From positions 43,728,156 to 43,792,155 of the forward strand of contig NC_044568.1 in NCBI RefSeq assembly GCF_007565055.1: a stretch of DNA of 64,000 nucleotides, in the 5' to 3' direction. The translations under genes were made by a program, and so were the position numbers. Positions 24,205-34,491 of the stretch are shown piece after piece. The stretch is from Rhinopithecus roxellana. Lineage: Eukaryota; Chordata; Mammalia; Primates; Cercopithecidae. Positions within the stretch are counted from its first letter, which is position 1. Each line of letters begins with the position of its first letter. Below the pieces are notes generated by a model. That model did no database searches, was not told the origin of the DNA, and worked only from the letters and a program-made list of their open reading frames with translations.

Positions 24205-27009
24205 TGATATTTGGGAGCCCATAGTGGCCCATGGTGAAAAAAAAAATATCCTCACATAAGAACTAGATAGAACCTTTCTGAGAGATTGCTATCTGATGTG
24301 TGGCTTCATCAAATTAAGTTCCACCCTTCCCTTCTTGGAACAGTTTGCTAACACTGTTGTCACGGATTCTGCAAAGTGATGTTTGGGAGCCCTTTGAGGG
24401 CTATGCTGAAAAAGGAAATATCCTCACATTAAAACTGGAAAGAAGCCTTCTGAGAAACTGCATTGCCATATTTGAATGCAAATCACAGATTTACACCTTT
24501 CTCTTCAGTGATCAATTTGTTACCACAGTTTTCTGGAAATCTGCAATTAGATGCTTCACAGTGCAATGAAGCTTACGGTGACAAAGGAAATAACCTCAGA
24601 AGAAAACTAGAAAGAAGTTTTCTTAGAAACTTCCTCATGATGTGCAAATTCATCTCACAAAGTTCCACTTATGTGTCGTGGAGCAGTCCATTAACACTGT
24701 CTTTGAGGAACCTGAGAAGGGCTTCTTTGGATCGCATTGAGGCCTACGCTGATAAAGGAAATTTCATCAGTTCAAAACGTGAAAGAAGCTTTCTGAGAAA
24801 CTTCTTTCTGATCAGTGAGTTCATCTCACAGACTTACAACTTAGACCTCAGGAAGCAGTTTGCTAACACTGTTGTCATGGATTCTGAAAAGTGATATTTG
24901 GGAGAAGTTAGAGGCCCATAGTGAAAAAGGAACTATCCTCACATAAAAACTAGAGAGAAGATTTCTGAGAGATTGCTTTCTGATGAGTGACTTCATCACA
25001 CAGAGTTCCACCCTTCCCTTCTTGGAACAGTTTGCTAACACTGTTGTCGTGGATTCTGCAAAGTGATATTGGGAGCTCATTGAGGGCTACGGTGAAAAAG
25101 GAAATATCCTCAGATTTTAAATGGAAAGAAGCCTTCTGAGAAACTGCATTGCCATGTGTGAATGTAACTCACAGAGTTACACGTTTCTCTTCAGTGATCA
25201 GTTTGTTAACACAGTTTTCTGGAAATCTGCAATTAGATACTTCATAGCGCAATCAAGCTTACGGTGACAAAGGAAATGTCCTCAGATGAAAAGTAGAAAG
25301 AAGCTTTCTTAGAAACTTCTTTGTGATGTGTGAATTCATCTCACAGTGTTACACTTATGTTTCTTGGAGCAGTCCATTAACACTGTCTTTGAGGAACCTG
25401 AGAAGGGCTTCCTTGGATAGCATTGAGGCCTACGCTGATAAAGGAAATTTCATCAGTTTAAAACGTGAAAGAACCGTTCTGAGAAATTTCTTTCTGATCA
25501 GGGAGTTCATCTCACAGACTTACAACTTAGACCTCAGGAAGCAGTGTGCTAACACTCTTTTCAAGGAAACTGCAAAGTGATATTTGGGAGCCCATAGGGG
25601 CCCATGTTGAAAAAGGAAATATCCTCACATAATAACTAGAGAGTAGCTAACAGAGAGATTGCTTTCTGATGTGTGACTTCATTACACAGAGTTTCACCCT
25701 ACCCTTCTTGGAACAGTTTGCTAACACTGTGCTCGTGAATTCGGATATGTAATATTTGGTATCCCATAGGGGCCCATGTTGAAAAAGGAAGTATCCTCAC
25801 ATAAAAACTAATGAGAAACTTTCTGAGAGATTGCTTTCGGATGTGTGACTTCATCACACAGAGTTCCACCCTTCCCTTCTTGGAACAGTTTGCTAACACT
25901 GTTGTCGTGGATTCTGCAAAGTGATATTTGGGAGGCCATACGGTCCCAGGGTGAAAAACGAAGTATCCTCACATAAAAATTAGAGAGAAGCATTCTGAGA
26001 GATTGCATTCTGATGTGTGACTTCATCACACAGAGTTCCACCCTTCACTTCTGGAACAGTTTGCTAACACTGTCGTCATGGATTCTGCAAAGTGATATTT
26101 GGGAGCTCATTGAGGGCTACGGTGAAAAAGGAAATATCCTCAGATTAAAACTGAAAAGAAGCCTTCTGAGAAACTGCATTGCCATGTGTGAATGCAACTC
26201 ACAGAGTTGCACGTTTCTCTTCAGTGATCAGTTTGTTAGCACAGTTTTCTGGAAATCTGCAATGGGATACTTCATAGCACAAGGAAGCTTATGGTAACAA
26301 AGGAAATATCCTCTGATGAAAATTAGAAAAAAGCTTTCTTAGAAACTTCTTGGTGATGGGTGAATTAATCTCAAAGAGTTACACTAATGTATCGTGGAGT
26401 AGTCCATTAACACTCTCATTGAGGAACCGGTGAAGGGCTTCTTTGGATCACATTGAGTCCTACGCTGATAAAGGAAATTTCATCAGTTCAAAACGTGAAA
26501 GAAGCTTTCTGAGAAACTTATTTCTGAACAGTGAGTTCATCTCACATACTTACAATATAGACCTCAGGAGGCAGTTTGCTAACACTCTTTCCGTGGAAAT
26601 TGCAAAGTGATGTTTGGGAACCCATAGGGGCACATGGTGAAAAAGGAAATATACTCACATGATAACTAGAGGGAAGTTGTCTGAGAGATTGCTTTCTGAG
26701 GTGTGACTTCATCACAAAGAGTTCCACACTTTCCTTCTTGGAAAAGTTTGCTAAAACTGTTGTCGTGGATTCAGCAAAGTGAAATTTGGGAGCTCATTGA
26801 GGGCTATGGTGAAAAAGGAAATATCCTCTGATTAAAACTGGAAAGACGCCTTCTGAGAAACTGCATTGCCATGTGTGAATGCAACTCACTGAGTTACATG
26901 TTTGTCTTCAGTGATCAGTTTGTTAACACAGTTTTCTGGAAATCTGCATTTACATACTTCATAGCGCAATGAAGCTTACGGTGACAAAGAACATATCCTC
27001 AGATGAAAA

Positions 27010-27180
27010 CTAGAAAGGTTTCTAGAAACTTCTTTGTGATGTGTGAATTCATCTCACAGACTTACAACTTAGACCTCAGGAAGCAGTTTGCTAACACTGT
27101 TTTAGTGGAAACTGCAAAGTGATATTTGGGAGACCGTAGGGGCCCATTGTGAAAACCAAATAACCTCATATAATAAGTTG
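27010..27180 (+). repeat. Chimeric D::A monomer
   Basis: The monomer starts as type D ('tagaaacttctttgtgatgt') and continues as type A after 'attcatctcacaga' ('cttacaacttagacctc'). Exactly one monomer has been lost. The join lies in about 15 bases shared by D and A (27045-27060), as expected from unequal recombination or a homology-driven deletion. Confidence 0.85.
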
Positions 27181-28954
27181 AGAGTTGCTTTCTGAGAGAT
27201 TGTTTTCTGATGTGTGGCTTCATCACACAGAGTTCCACCTTTCCCTTCTTGGAAAAGTTTCCCAACACAGTTGTCGCGGATTCTGCAAAGTTATATTTGG
27301 GAGCCGATTGGGGCCCATGGTGAAAAAGCAAATATCCTCACATAATAAGTAGAGAGAAGCTTTCTGAGAGATTGCTTTCTGGTGTGTGACTTCATCACAC
27401 AGAGTTCCACCCATTCCTTCTTGGATAAGTTTGCTAACACTGTTGTCGTGGATTCTGCAAAGTGATATTTTGGAGCAAATAGGGGCTCATGGTGAAAAAA
27501 GAAGTATCGTCACATAAAAACTAGAGAGAAGCTTTCTGAGAGATTGCTTTACGATATGTGACTTCATCACACAGAGTTCCACCCTTCCCTTCTTGGAACA
27601 GTTTGCTAACACTGTTGTCATGGATTCTGCAAAGTGATATTTTGAGCTCTTGGAGGGCTATGGTGAAAAGGAAATATCCTCACATTAAAACTGGAAAGAA
27701 GCCTTTTCAGGAACTGCATTGCCATGTGTGATTGCAACTCACACAGGTACACGTTTCTCTTCAGTTATCAGTTTGTTAACACAGTTTTATGGAAAGCTGC
27801 AATGAGATACTTCATAGCGCAATGAAGCTTACGGTGACAAGGCAAATATCCTCAGATGAAAACTAGAAAGAAGCTTTCCTAGAAACTTCTTGGTGATGTG
27901 TGAATTCATCTCACGGAGTTATTCTTATGTTTCGTGGAGCAGTCCATTAACACTGTCTTTGAGGAACCTGAGAAGGGCTTCTTTGGATCGCATTGAGGCC
28001 TAAGCTGATATAGTAAATGTCATCGGTTCAAAACATGAAAGAAGCTTTCTGGGAAACGTCTTTCTGATCAGTGTGTTCATCTCACAGACTTACAACTTAG
28101 ATCTCAGGAAGCAATTTGCTAACACTGTTTTCGTGGATACTGAAAAGTGATATTTGGGAGCCCATAAGGGCCCATGATGAAAAGGGAAATATCCTCACAG
28201 AATAACTAGAGAGAAGCTTTCTGAGAGTTTGCTTTCTGATGTGTGACTTCATCACACTCAGTTCCACCATTCCCTTCTTGGAACCGTTTGCTATCACTGT
28301 TGCCGTGGATTCTGCTATGTGATATTTGGTAGCCCATAGGGGCCCATGTTGAAAAAGGAAGGATCCTCACATAATAACTGGAGAGAAGCTTTCTGAGAGA
28401 TTGCTTTCCGATATGTGACTTCATCACAGAGAGTTCCAACCTTCCCTTCTTAGAAAAGTTTGCTAACACTGTTGTCGTGGTTTCTGCAAGTGATATTTGG
28501 GAGCTCATTGTGGGCTAAGGTGAAAAATGAAATATCCTCAGAATAAAAGTGGAAAGAAGCCTTCTGAGAATCTGCATTGCCATGTGTGAATGCAACTCAC
28601 AGAGTCACAAGTTTCTATTCAGTGAACAGCTTCTTAACAGAGTTTTCTGGAAATCTGCAATTAGATACTTCATAGCGCAATGAAGCTTACGGGGACAAAG
28701 GAAATATCCTCAGATGATATCCAGAAAGAAGCTTTCTTAGAAACTTCTTGGTGATTGTGAATTCATCTCACAGAGTTACTCTTATGTTTCGTGGAGTAGT
28801 CCATTAACACTGTCTTTGAGGAACGTGAGAACGGCTTCTTTGGATCGCATTGAGGCCTACCCTGATAAATTAAATTTCATCAGTTCAAAACGTGAAAGAA
28901 GCTTTCTTGGAAACTTCTTTCTGATCAGTGAGTTCACCTCACAGACTTACAAAT

Positions 28955-29066
28955 TAGAACTCAGGAAGCAGTTTGCTAACAGTCTTTTCATGGAAACTAC
29001 AAAATGATATTTGGGAGCCCATGGGGGCTCATGGTGAAAAAGGAAATATCCTAGGATTAAAACTGG
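28955..29066 (+). repeat. Second A::B chimeric monomer leading into C
   Basis: The structure is the same as at 14880-14992: an A body ('aaattagaactcagg'), a B-type tail ('aggattaaaactgg') and then C. Flanking sequence to about 29190 matches 14870-15120 at about 96%, including the rare 'caactcgagagttacatg'. The two chimeras therefore share one origin, 14.07 kb apart. Confidence 0.82.
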
Positions 29067-31447
29067 AAAGAAGCCTTCTGAGAAACTGCATTGCCATGTG
29101 TGAATGCAACTCGAGAGTTACATGTTTCTCTTCAGTGATCCGTTTGTTAACACAGTTTTCTGGAAATCTGCAATGAGATGCTTCATAGCGCAATGAAGCT
29201 TACGGTGACAAAGGAAATATCGTCAGATGAAAACTAGAAAGAAGCTTTCTTAGAAACTTCTTGGTGATGTGTGAATTCATCTCACAGAGTTACACTTATG
29301 TTTCGTGGAGCAGTCCATTAACACTGTCTTTGGGGAACCTGAGAAGGGCTTCTTTGGATCGCATTGAGGCCTACGCTGAAAAAGGAAATTTCATCAGTTC
29401 AAAACGTGAAAGAAGCTTTCTGAGAAACTTCTTTCTGATCAGTGAGTTCAAATCACGACTTACAACTGAGACATCAGGAAGCAGTTTTCTAACACTCTTT
29501 TCGTGGAAACTGCATAGAGATATTCGGGAACCCACAGGGGCCCATGGTGAAAAAGGAAATATCCTCACATAATAACTAGAGAGTAGCTAACAGAGAGATT
29601 GCTTTCTGATGTGTGACTTCATCACACAGAGTTCCACCCTTCCCTTCTTGGAACAGTTTGCTAACACTGTTGTCGTGGATTCTGCGAAGCGATATTTGGG
29701 AGCCCATAGGGGCCCATGGTGCGAAAAGAAGTATCCTCACATAATAACTAGAGAGAAGCTTTCTGAGGGATTGCTTTCCGATATGTGACTTCATCACACA
29801 GAGTTGCACCCTTCCCTTCTTGGAACAGTTTGCTAACACTGTTGTCGTGGATTCTGCAAAGTGATATTTGGGAGCTCATTGAGGGCTATGGTTAAAAAGG
29901 AAATATCCTCAGATTAAAACTGGAAAGAAGCCTTCTGAGAAACTGGATTGCCATGAGTGAATGCAACTCACAGAGTTACACGTTTCTCTTCAGTGATCAG
30001 TTTGTTAACACAGTTTTCTGGAAATCTGCACCTTGATACTTTATACCGCAATGCAGCTTGCGGTGACAAAGGAAATATCCTCAGATGAAAACTGGAAAGA
30101 AGCTTTCTGAGAAACTTCGAGGTGATGTGTGAATTCATCTCACAGAGGTACACTTATGTTTCGTGGAGCAGTCCTTTAACACTGTCTTTGAGGAACCTGA
30201 GAAGGGCTTCTTTGGATCGCATTGAGGCCTATGCTAATAAAGGAAATTTCATCAGTACAAAACGTGAAAGAAGCTTTCTGAGAAACTCCTTTGTGATCAG
30301 TGAGTTCATCTCACTGACTTACAACTTAGACCTCAAGAAGCAGTTTGCTAACACTCATTTCGTGGAAACTGCAAAGTGATATTTGGGAGCCCATAGGGGC
30401 CCATGGTGAAAAAGGACATATCCTCACATAATAACAAGAGAGAATCTTTCTGAGAGATTGCTTTCTGATGTGTGACTTCATCACACAGAGTTCCACCGTT
30501 CCCTTCTTGGAACAGTGTGCTAACACTGTTGTCGTGTCTTCTGCAAAGTGATATTTGGGAGCCCATAGGGGCGCAGGGCAAAAAAGGAAGTATCCTCACA
30601 TATAAACTAGGGAGAAGCTTTCTGAGAGATTGCTTTCTGATGTGTGACTTCATCACACACAGTTCCAACCTTCGCTCCTTGGAACAGTTTGCTAACACTG
30701 TTTTCGTGGTTTCTGCAAAGTGATATTTGGGAGCTCATTGAGGGCTATGGTGAAAAAGGAAATATCCTCAGATAAAAACTGGAAAGAAGCCTTCTAAGAA
30801 ACTGCATTGAAATGTTTGTATGCAAGTCACTGAGTTACACGTTTCTCTTCAGTGATCAGGTTGTTAACACAGTTTTCTGCAAACCTGCCATTAGATACTT
30901 CAAAGCACAATGAAGTTTACGGTGACAAAGGAAATATCCTCAGGTGACAACTAGAAAGAGTCATTCTTAGAAACTTCTTGGTGATGTGTGAATTCATCTC
31001 ACAGCGTTACACTTATGTTTCATGGAGCAGTCCATTAACACTGTCTTTGAGGAAAATGAGAAGGGCTTCTTTGGATCGCATTGAGGCCTATGCTGATAAA
31101 GGAAATTTCATCAGTTCAAAACGTGAAAGAAGCTTTCTGAGAAACTTCTTTCTGATCAGTGAGATCATCTCAAATTCTTATAACTTAGATCTCAGGAGGC
31201 AGTTTTCTAACACTCTTTTCGAGGGAACTGCAAAGTGATATTTGGGAGCTCTTAGGCGCCCATGGTGAAAAAGGAAGAATCCTCACCTAAAAACTAGAGA
31301 GAAGCTTTCTGAGATATTGCTTTCTGATGTGTGACTTCATCACACAGAGTTCCACCCTTCCCTTCTGGGAACAGTTTGCTAACAGTGTTGTCATGGATTC
31401 TGCAATGGGATATTTGGGAGCCCATAGGGGCCCACGGTGAAAAAGGA

Positions 31448-31461
31448 TCAGTGATCAGTGA
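31448..31461 (+). other. 14-base insertion TCAGTGATCAGTGA, copy 1
   Basis: The word interrupts the monomer end 'aaaaaggaaatatcc'. It is TCAGTGA twice in a row, a word also found in C monomers ('cttcagtgatcag'). Four copies are seen in the window, always at the same place in a B' monomer. Confidence 0.85.
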
Positions 31462-31804
31462 ATATCCTCACATAAGAACTAGAGAGAAGCTTTCTGAGAG
31501 ATTGCTTTCTGATGTGTGACTTCATCACACAGAATTCCACCCTACGATTCTTGGAACAGTTTGCTAACACTGTTGTCGTGGATTCTGCAAAGTGATATTT
31601 GGGAGCCCACAGGGGCCAATGGTGAAAAAGGAAATATCCTCACATAATAACTTGAGAGAAGCTTTCTGAGAGATTCCTTTCCGATGTGTGAGTTCATCAC
31701 ACAGAGTTCCACCCTTCCCTTCTGGGAACAGTTTGCTAACACTGTTGTCATGGATTCTGCAAAGTGATATTTGGGATCCCATAGCGGCCCATGGTGAAAA
31801 AGGA

Positions 31805-31818
31805 TCAGTGATCAGTGA
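31805..31818 (+). other. 14-base insertion, copy 2
   Basis: The same insertion sits 357 bases after copy 1, in a B' monomer of the same unit. The two flanking dimers (31331 and 31688) are close copies, so a local two-monomer duplication carried the insertion along. Confidence 0.85.
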
Positions 31819-32369
31819 ATATCCTCACATAATAATTAGAGAGAAGCTTTCTGAGAGATTGCTTCCTGATGTATGACTTCATCACACAGAATGCCACCCT
31901 ACGATTCTTGGAACCGTTTGCTAACACTGTTGTCGTGCATTCTGCAAAGTGATATTTGGGAACCCTCAGGGGCCAATGGGGAAAAAGGAAGTATCCTCAC
32001 ATAATAACTTGAGAGAAGCTTTCTGAGAGATTCCTTTCTGATGTGTGACTTCATCACACAGAGTTCCACCCTTCCCTTCTTGGAACAGTTTGCTAACACT
32101 GTTGTCGTGGATTCTGGAAAGTGATGTTTTGGAGCTCATTGAGGCCTATGGTGAAAAAGGAAATATCCTCAAATTAAAACTGGAAAGAAGCCTTCTGAGA
32201 AACTGCATTGCCATGTGTGAATGTAACTCACAGATTTACACGTTTCTCTTCAATGATCAGTTTGTTAACACAGTTTTCTGGAAATCTGCAATTAGATACT
32301 TCATAGTGCAATGAAGCTTACGGTGACAAAGGAACTATCCTCAGATGAAAACTAGAAAGAAGCTTTCTT

Positions 32370-32380
32370 AGAAACTTCTT
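32370..32380 (+). repeat. L1 target-site duplication, 5' copy
   Basis: AGAAACTTCTT lies directly before the first base of the L1 and is repeated exactly after its poly(A) tail at 38566-38576. Read on the bottom strand, the nick site is TTCT/AA, close to the preferred TTTT/AA of L1 endonuclease. The target is the start of a D monomer. Confidence 0.93.
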
Positions 32381-32389
32381 GGGGCGGAG

Positions 32390-32398
32390 CAAGATGGC
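32390..32398 (+). promoter_or_regulatory. YY1-type site at the L1 5' end
   Basis: CAAGATGGC lies ten bases into the element, at the position of the known YY1 site that sets the L1 transcription start. The core AAGATGG is intact. Confidence 0.75.
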
Positions 32399-32776
32399 TG
32401 AATAGGAACAACTCCAGTCTCCAACTCCCATCGCGAGCGACACAGAAGACTGGTGATTTCTGCATTTTTAAATGATATGCTGGGGTCATCTCACTAGGGA
32501 GTGCCGGAAAATCGGTGCTGGTCAGCTGCTGCAGCCTGACCAGCGTGAGCTGAAGCAGGGCGAGGCATCGCCTCACCTGGAAGCCAAGGGGAAAGGGAAT
32601 CCGTTTTCCTAGCCGGGGGAACTGAGACACACGTCACCTGGAAAATCGGGTAACTCCCACCCCAATACTGCGCTTTAAGCAGACAGTCACACCAGGAGAA
32701 TATATCCCACACCTGGCCGGGAGGTTGCCATGCCCACGGAGCCTCCCTCACTGCTAACACAGCAGTCTGCGGCGAT

Positions 32777-32821
32777 CTATCCGCAAGGCAGCAGCGAGGC
32801 TGGGGGAGGGGCGCCCGCCAT
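32777..32821 (-). pseudogene. ORF0-like antisense start, stopped after 14 codons
   Basis: On the minus strand an ATG at 32821 opens MAGAPPPASLLPCG and then meets TAG at 32777-32779. The first residues resemble the start of the antisense ORF0 known from hominoid L1 5' UTRs, as I remember it, which is about 70 codons long. Here the frame is closed early. This is either an ancestral short form or a mutation private to this copy. Confidence 0.5.
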
Positions 32822-33411
32822 TGCTGAGGCTTTAGTAGGTAAACAAAGCCGCTGGGAAGCTCGAACTGGGTGGAGCTCACAGCAGCTCAAGGAAGCCTGC
32901 CTGTCTCTGTAGTCTCCATCTCTGGGGACAGCGCACAGCTGAAGACCAACAGGGGAAGCAGCGGGGGCCGGTGCAGACGTGAACGACTCTGTCTGACCGC
33001 TTTGGGGAGAGCCGTGGATCTCCCAACGCGGAGGTTGAGATCTGAGAACGGACAGACTGCCTGCTCAGGTGGGTCCCTGACCCCTGAGGAGCCTAGCAGG
33101 GAGACATCCCCCACTAGGGGCAGTCTGATACCCCACACCTCACAGGGTGGAGTACACCCCTGAGAGGAAACTTCCAAAGGAAGAGTCAGACAGGTACACT
33201 CGCTGTTCAGCAATATTCTATCTTCGGCAACCTCTGCTGCTGATACCCAGGCAAACAGGGTCTGGAGTGGACCTCAAGCAATCTCCAACAGACCAACAGA
33301 CAGTCCTTCTGACTGTCAGAAGGAAAACTATCAAACAGGAAGGACACCTATACCAAAACCCCATCAGTACGTCACCATCATCAAACACCAGAGACAGATA
33401 AAACCACAAAG

Positions 33412-34428
33412 ATGGGGAAGAAGCAGGGCAGAAAAGCTGGAAATTCAAAAAATAAGAGGGCATCTCCCCCTGCAAAGGAGTGCAGCCCATCGCCAGCAAC
33501 GGATCAACGCTGGTCAGAGAATGACTTTGACAAGATGAGAGAAGAAGGCTTCAGTCCATCAAACTTCTCAGAGCTAAAGGAGGAATTACGTACCCAGCGC
33601 ATAGAAACTAAAAATCTTGAGAAAAGAGTGGAAGAATTGACAGCTAGACTAATTAATGCAGAGAAGATCATAAACGAAATGACAGAGATGAAAACCATGA
33701 CACGAGAAATATGTGACAAATGCACAAGCTTCAGTAACCGACTGGATCAACTGGAAGAAAGAGCATCAGCGATTGAGGATCAAATGAATGAAATGAAGCG
33801 AGAAGAGAAACCAAAAGAAAAAAGAAGAAAAAGAAATGAACAAAGCCTGCAAGAAGTATGGGATTATGTAAAAAGACCAAATCTACGTCTGATTGGGGTG
33901 CCTGAAAGTGAGGGGGAAAATGGAACCAAGTTGGAAAACACTCTTCAGGATATCATCCAGGAGAACTTCCCCAACCTAGTAGGGCAGGCCAGCATTCAAA
34001 TTCAGGAAATACAGAGAACGGAACAAAGATACTCCTCCAGAAGAGCAACTCCAAGACACATAATTGCCAGATTCACCAAAGTTGAAATGAAGGAAAATAT
34101 CTTAAGGGCAGCCAGAGAGAAAGGTCGGGTTACCCACAAAGGGAAGCCCATCAGACTAACAGCAGATCTCTCGGCAGAAACTCTACAAGCCAGAAGAGAG
34201 TGGGGGCCAATATTCAACGTTCTTAAAGAAAAGAATTTTCAACCCAGAATTTCATATCCAGCCAAACTAAGTTTCATCAGTGAAGGAGAAATAAAATCCT
34301 TTACAGATAAGCAAATGCTTAGAGATTTTGTCACCACCAGGCCTGCCTTACAAGAGACCCTGAAGGAAGCCCTAAACATGGAAAGGAACAACCGGTCCCA
34401 GCCATTGCAAAAACATGCCAAAATGTAA
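33412..34428 (+). CDS. ORF1: L1 ORF1 protein (RNA-binding chaperone), intact
   Basis: This open frame has 338 codons, the same length as human ORF1p. In the family the protein forms trimers, coats L1 RNA in the cytoplasm and acts as a nucleic-acid chaperone in the retrotransposition particle. The basic N-terminus (MGKKQGRKAG) carries Ser-Pro pairs at residues 18 and 27, matching known phosphorylation sites. Leucine heptads from about 55 to 150 form the coiled coil. The RNA-recognition domain starts near 'RPNLRLIGVPE', and the C-terminal domain has 'AAREKGRVT', 'LQARREWGP' and 'RISYPAKLSF', which include conserved RNA-contact arginines. The ATG follows 'ccacaaag', as in known L1s. No stop or frameshift is present, unlike ORF2. 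Expression is unknown. Confidence 0.96.
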   Translation: MGKKQGRKAGNSKNKRASPPAKECSPSPATDQRWSENDFDKMREEGFSPSNFSELKEELRTQRIETKNLEKRVEELTARLINAEKIINEMTEMKTMTREICDKCTSFSNRLDQLEERASAIEDQMNEMKREEKPKEKRRKRNEQSLQEVWDYVKRPNLRLIGVPESEGENGTKLENTLQDIIQENFPNLVGQASIQIQEIQRTEQRYSSRRATPRHIIARFTKVEMKENILRAAREKGRVTHKGKPIRLTADLSAETLQARREWGPIFNVLKEKNFQPRISYPAKLSFISEGEIKSFTDKQMLRDFVTTRPALQETLKEALNMERNNRSQPLQKHAKM

Positions 34429-34491
34429 AGACCATCGAGGCTAGGAAGAAACTGCATCAACTAACGAGCAAAATAACCAGTTAATATCATA

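Larger units (their letters stand above)
24205..32369 (+). repeat. Alpha-satellite array up to the L1 insertion
   Basis: C monomers begin near 24440, 25125, 26155, 26846, 27696, 28555, 29070, 29925, 30783 and 32185. Units have 4, 6, 4, 5, 5, 3, 5, 5 and 8 monomers. The block contains a D::A chimera near 27020-27180, an A::B chimera near 28955-29066 and two copies of a 14-base insertion (31448 and 31805). The last D monomer is split by the L1 after its first few bases. No gene is seen. Confidence 0.94.
32381..33411 (+). promoter_or_regulatory. L1 5' UTR with internal promoter
   Basis: The 1031 bases before ORF1 are GC- and CpG-rich compared with the AT-rich satellite. They align with blocks I recognise from primate L1 5' UTRs: 'ctcactagggagtgcc', 'ggcgaggcat', 'cctggaaaatcggg', 'tatatcccacacctgg', 'ggaggggcgcccgcca' and 'gaagctcgaactgggtgg'. 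In the family this region drives sense transcription by RNA polymerase II and also holds an antisense promoter. It is somewhat longer than the roughly 900 bases of human L1. Whether it is active inside satellite heterochromatin cannot be told from sequence. Confidence 0.9.

Noticed and set aside
777..32314. Many open frames of 60-160 codons on both strands in the left satellite block
   Set aside because: They repeat with the 171 bp monomer, encode the same residues in each copy and are broken at random by substitutions. They are by-products of the repeat.
391..32369. CRISPR-like or tRNA-like arrays
   Set aside because: The regular repeats are 171 bp alphoid monomers without short repeats separated by unique spacers, and no cloverleaf was recognised.
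32494..32880. 128-codon antisense frame across the L1 5' UTR
   Set aside because: It lies in a GC-rich region where long frames arise easily and is in a different frame from the ORF0-like start. I see no family resemblance.
33147..33401. 84-codon frame just before ORF1
   Set aside because: It lies in the L1 5' UTR, overlaps nothing conserved and ends ten bases before the ORF1 start. No known product fits.
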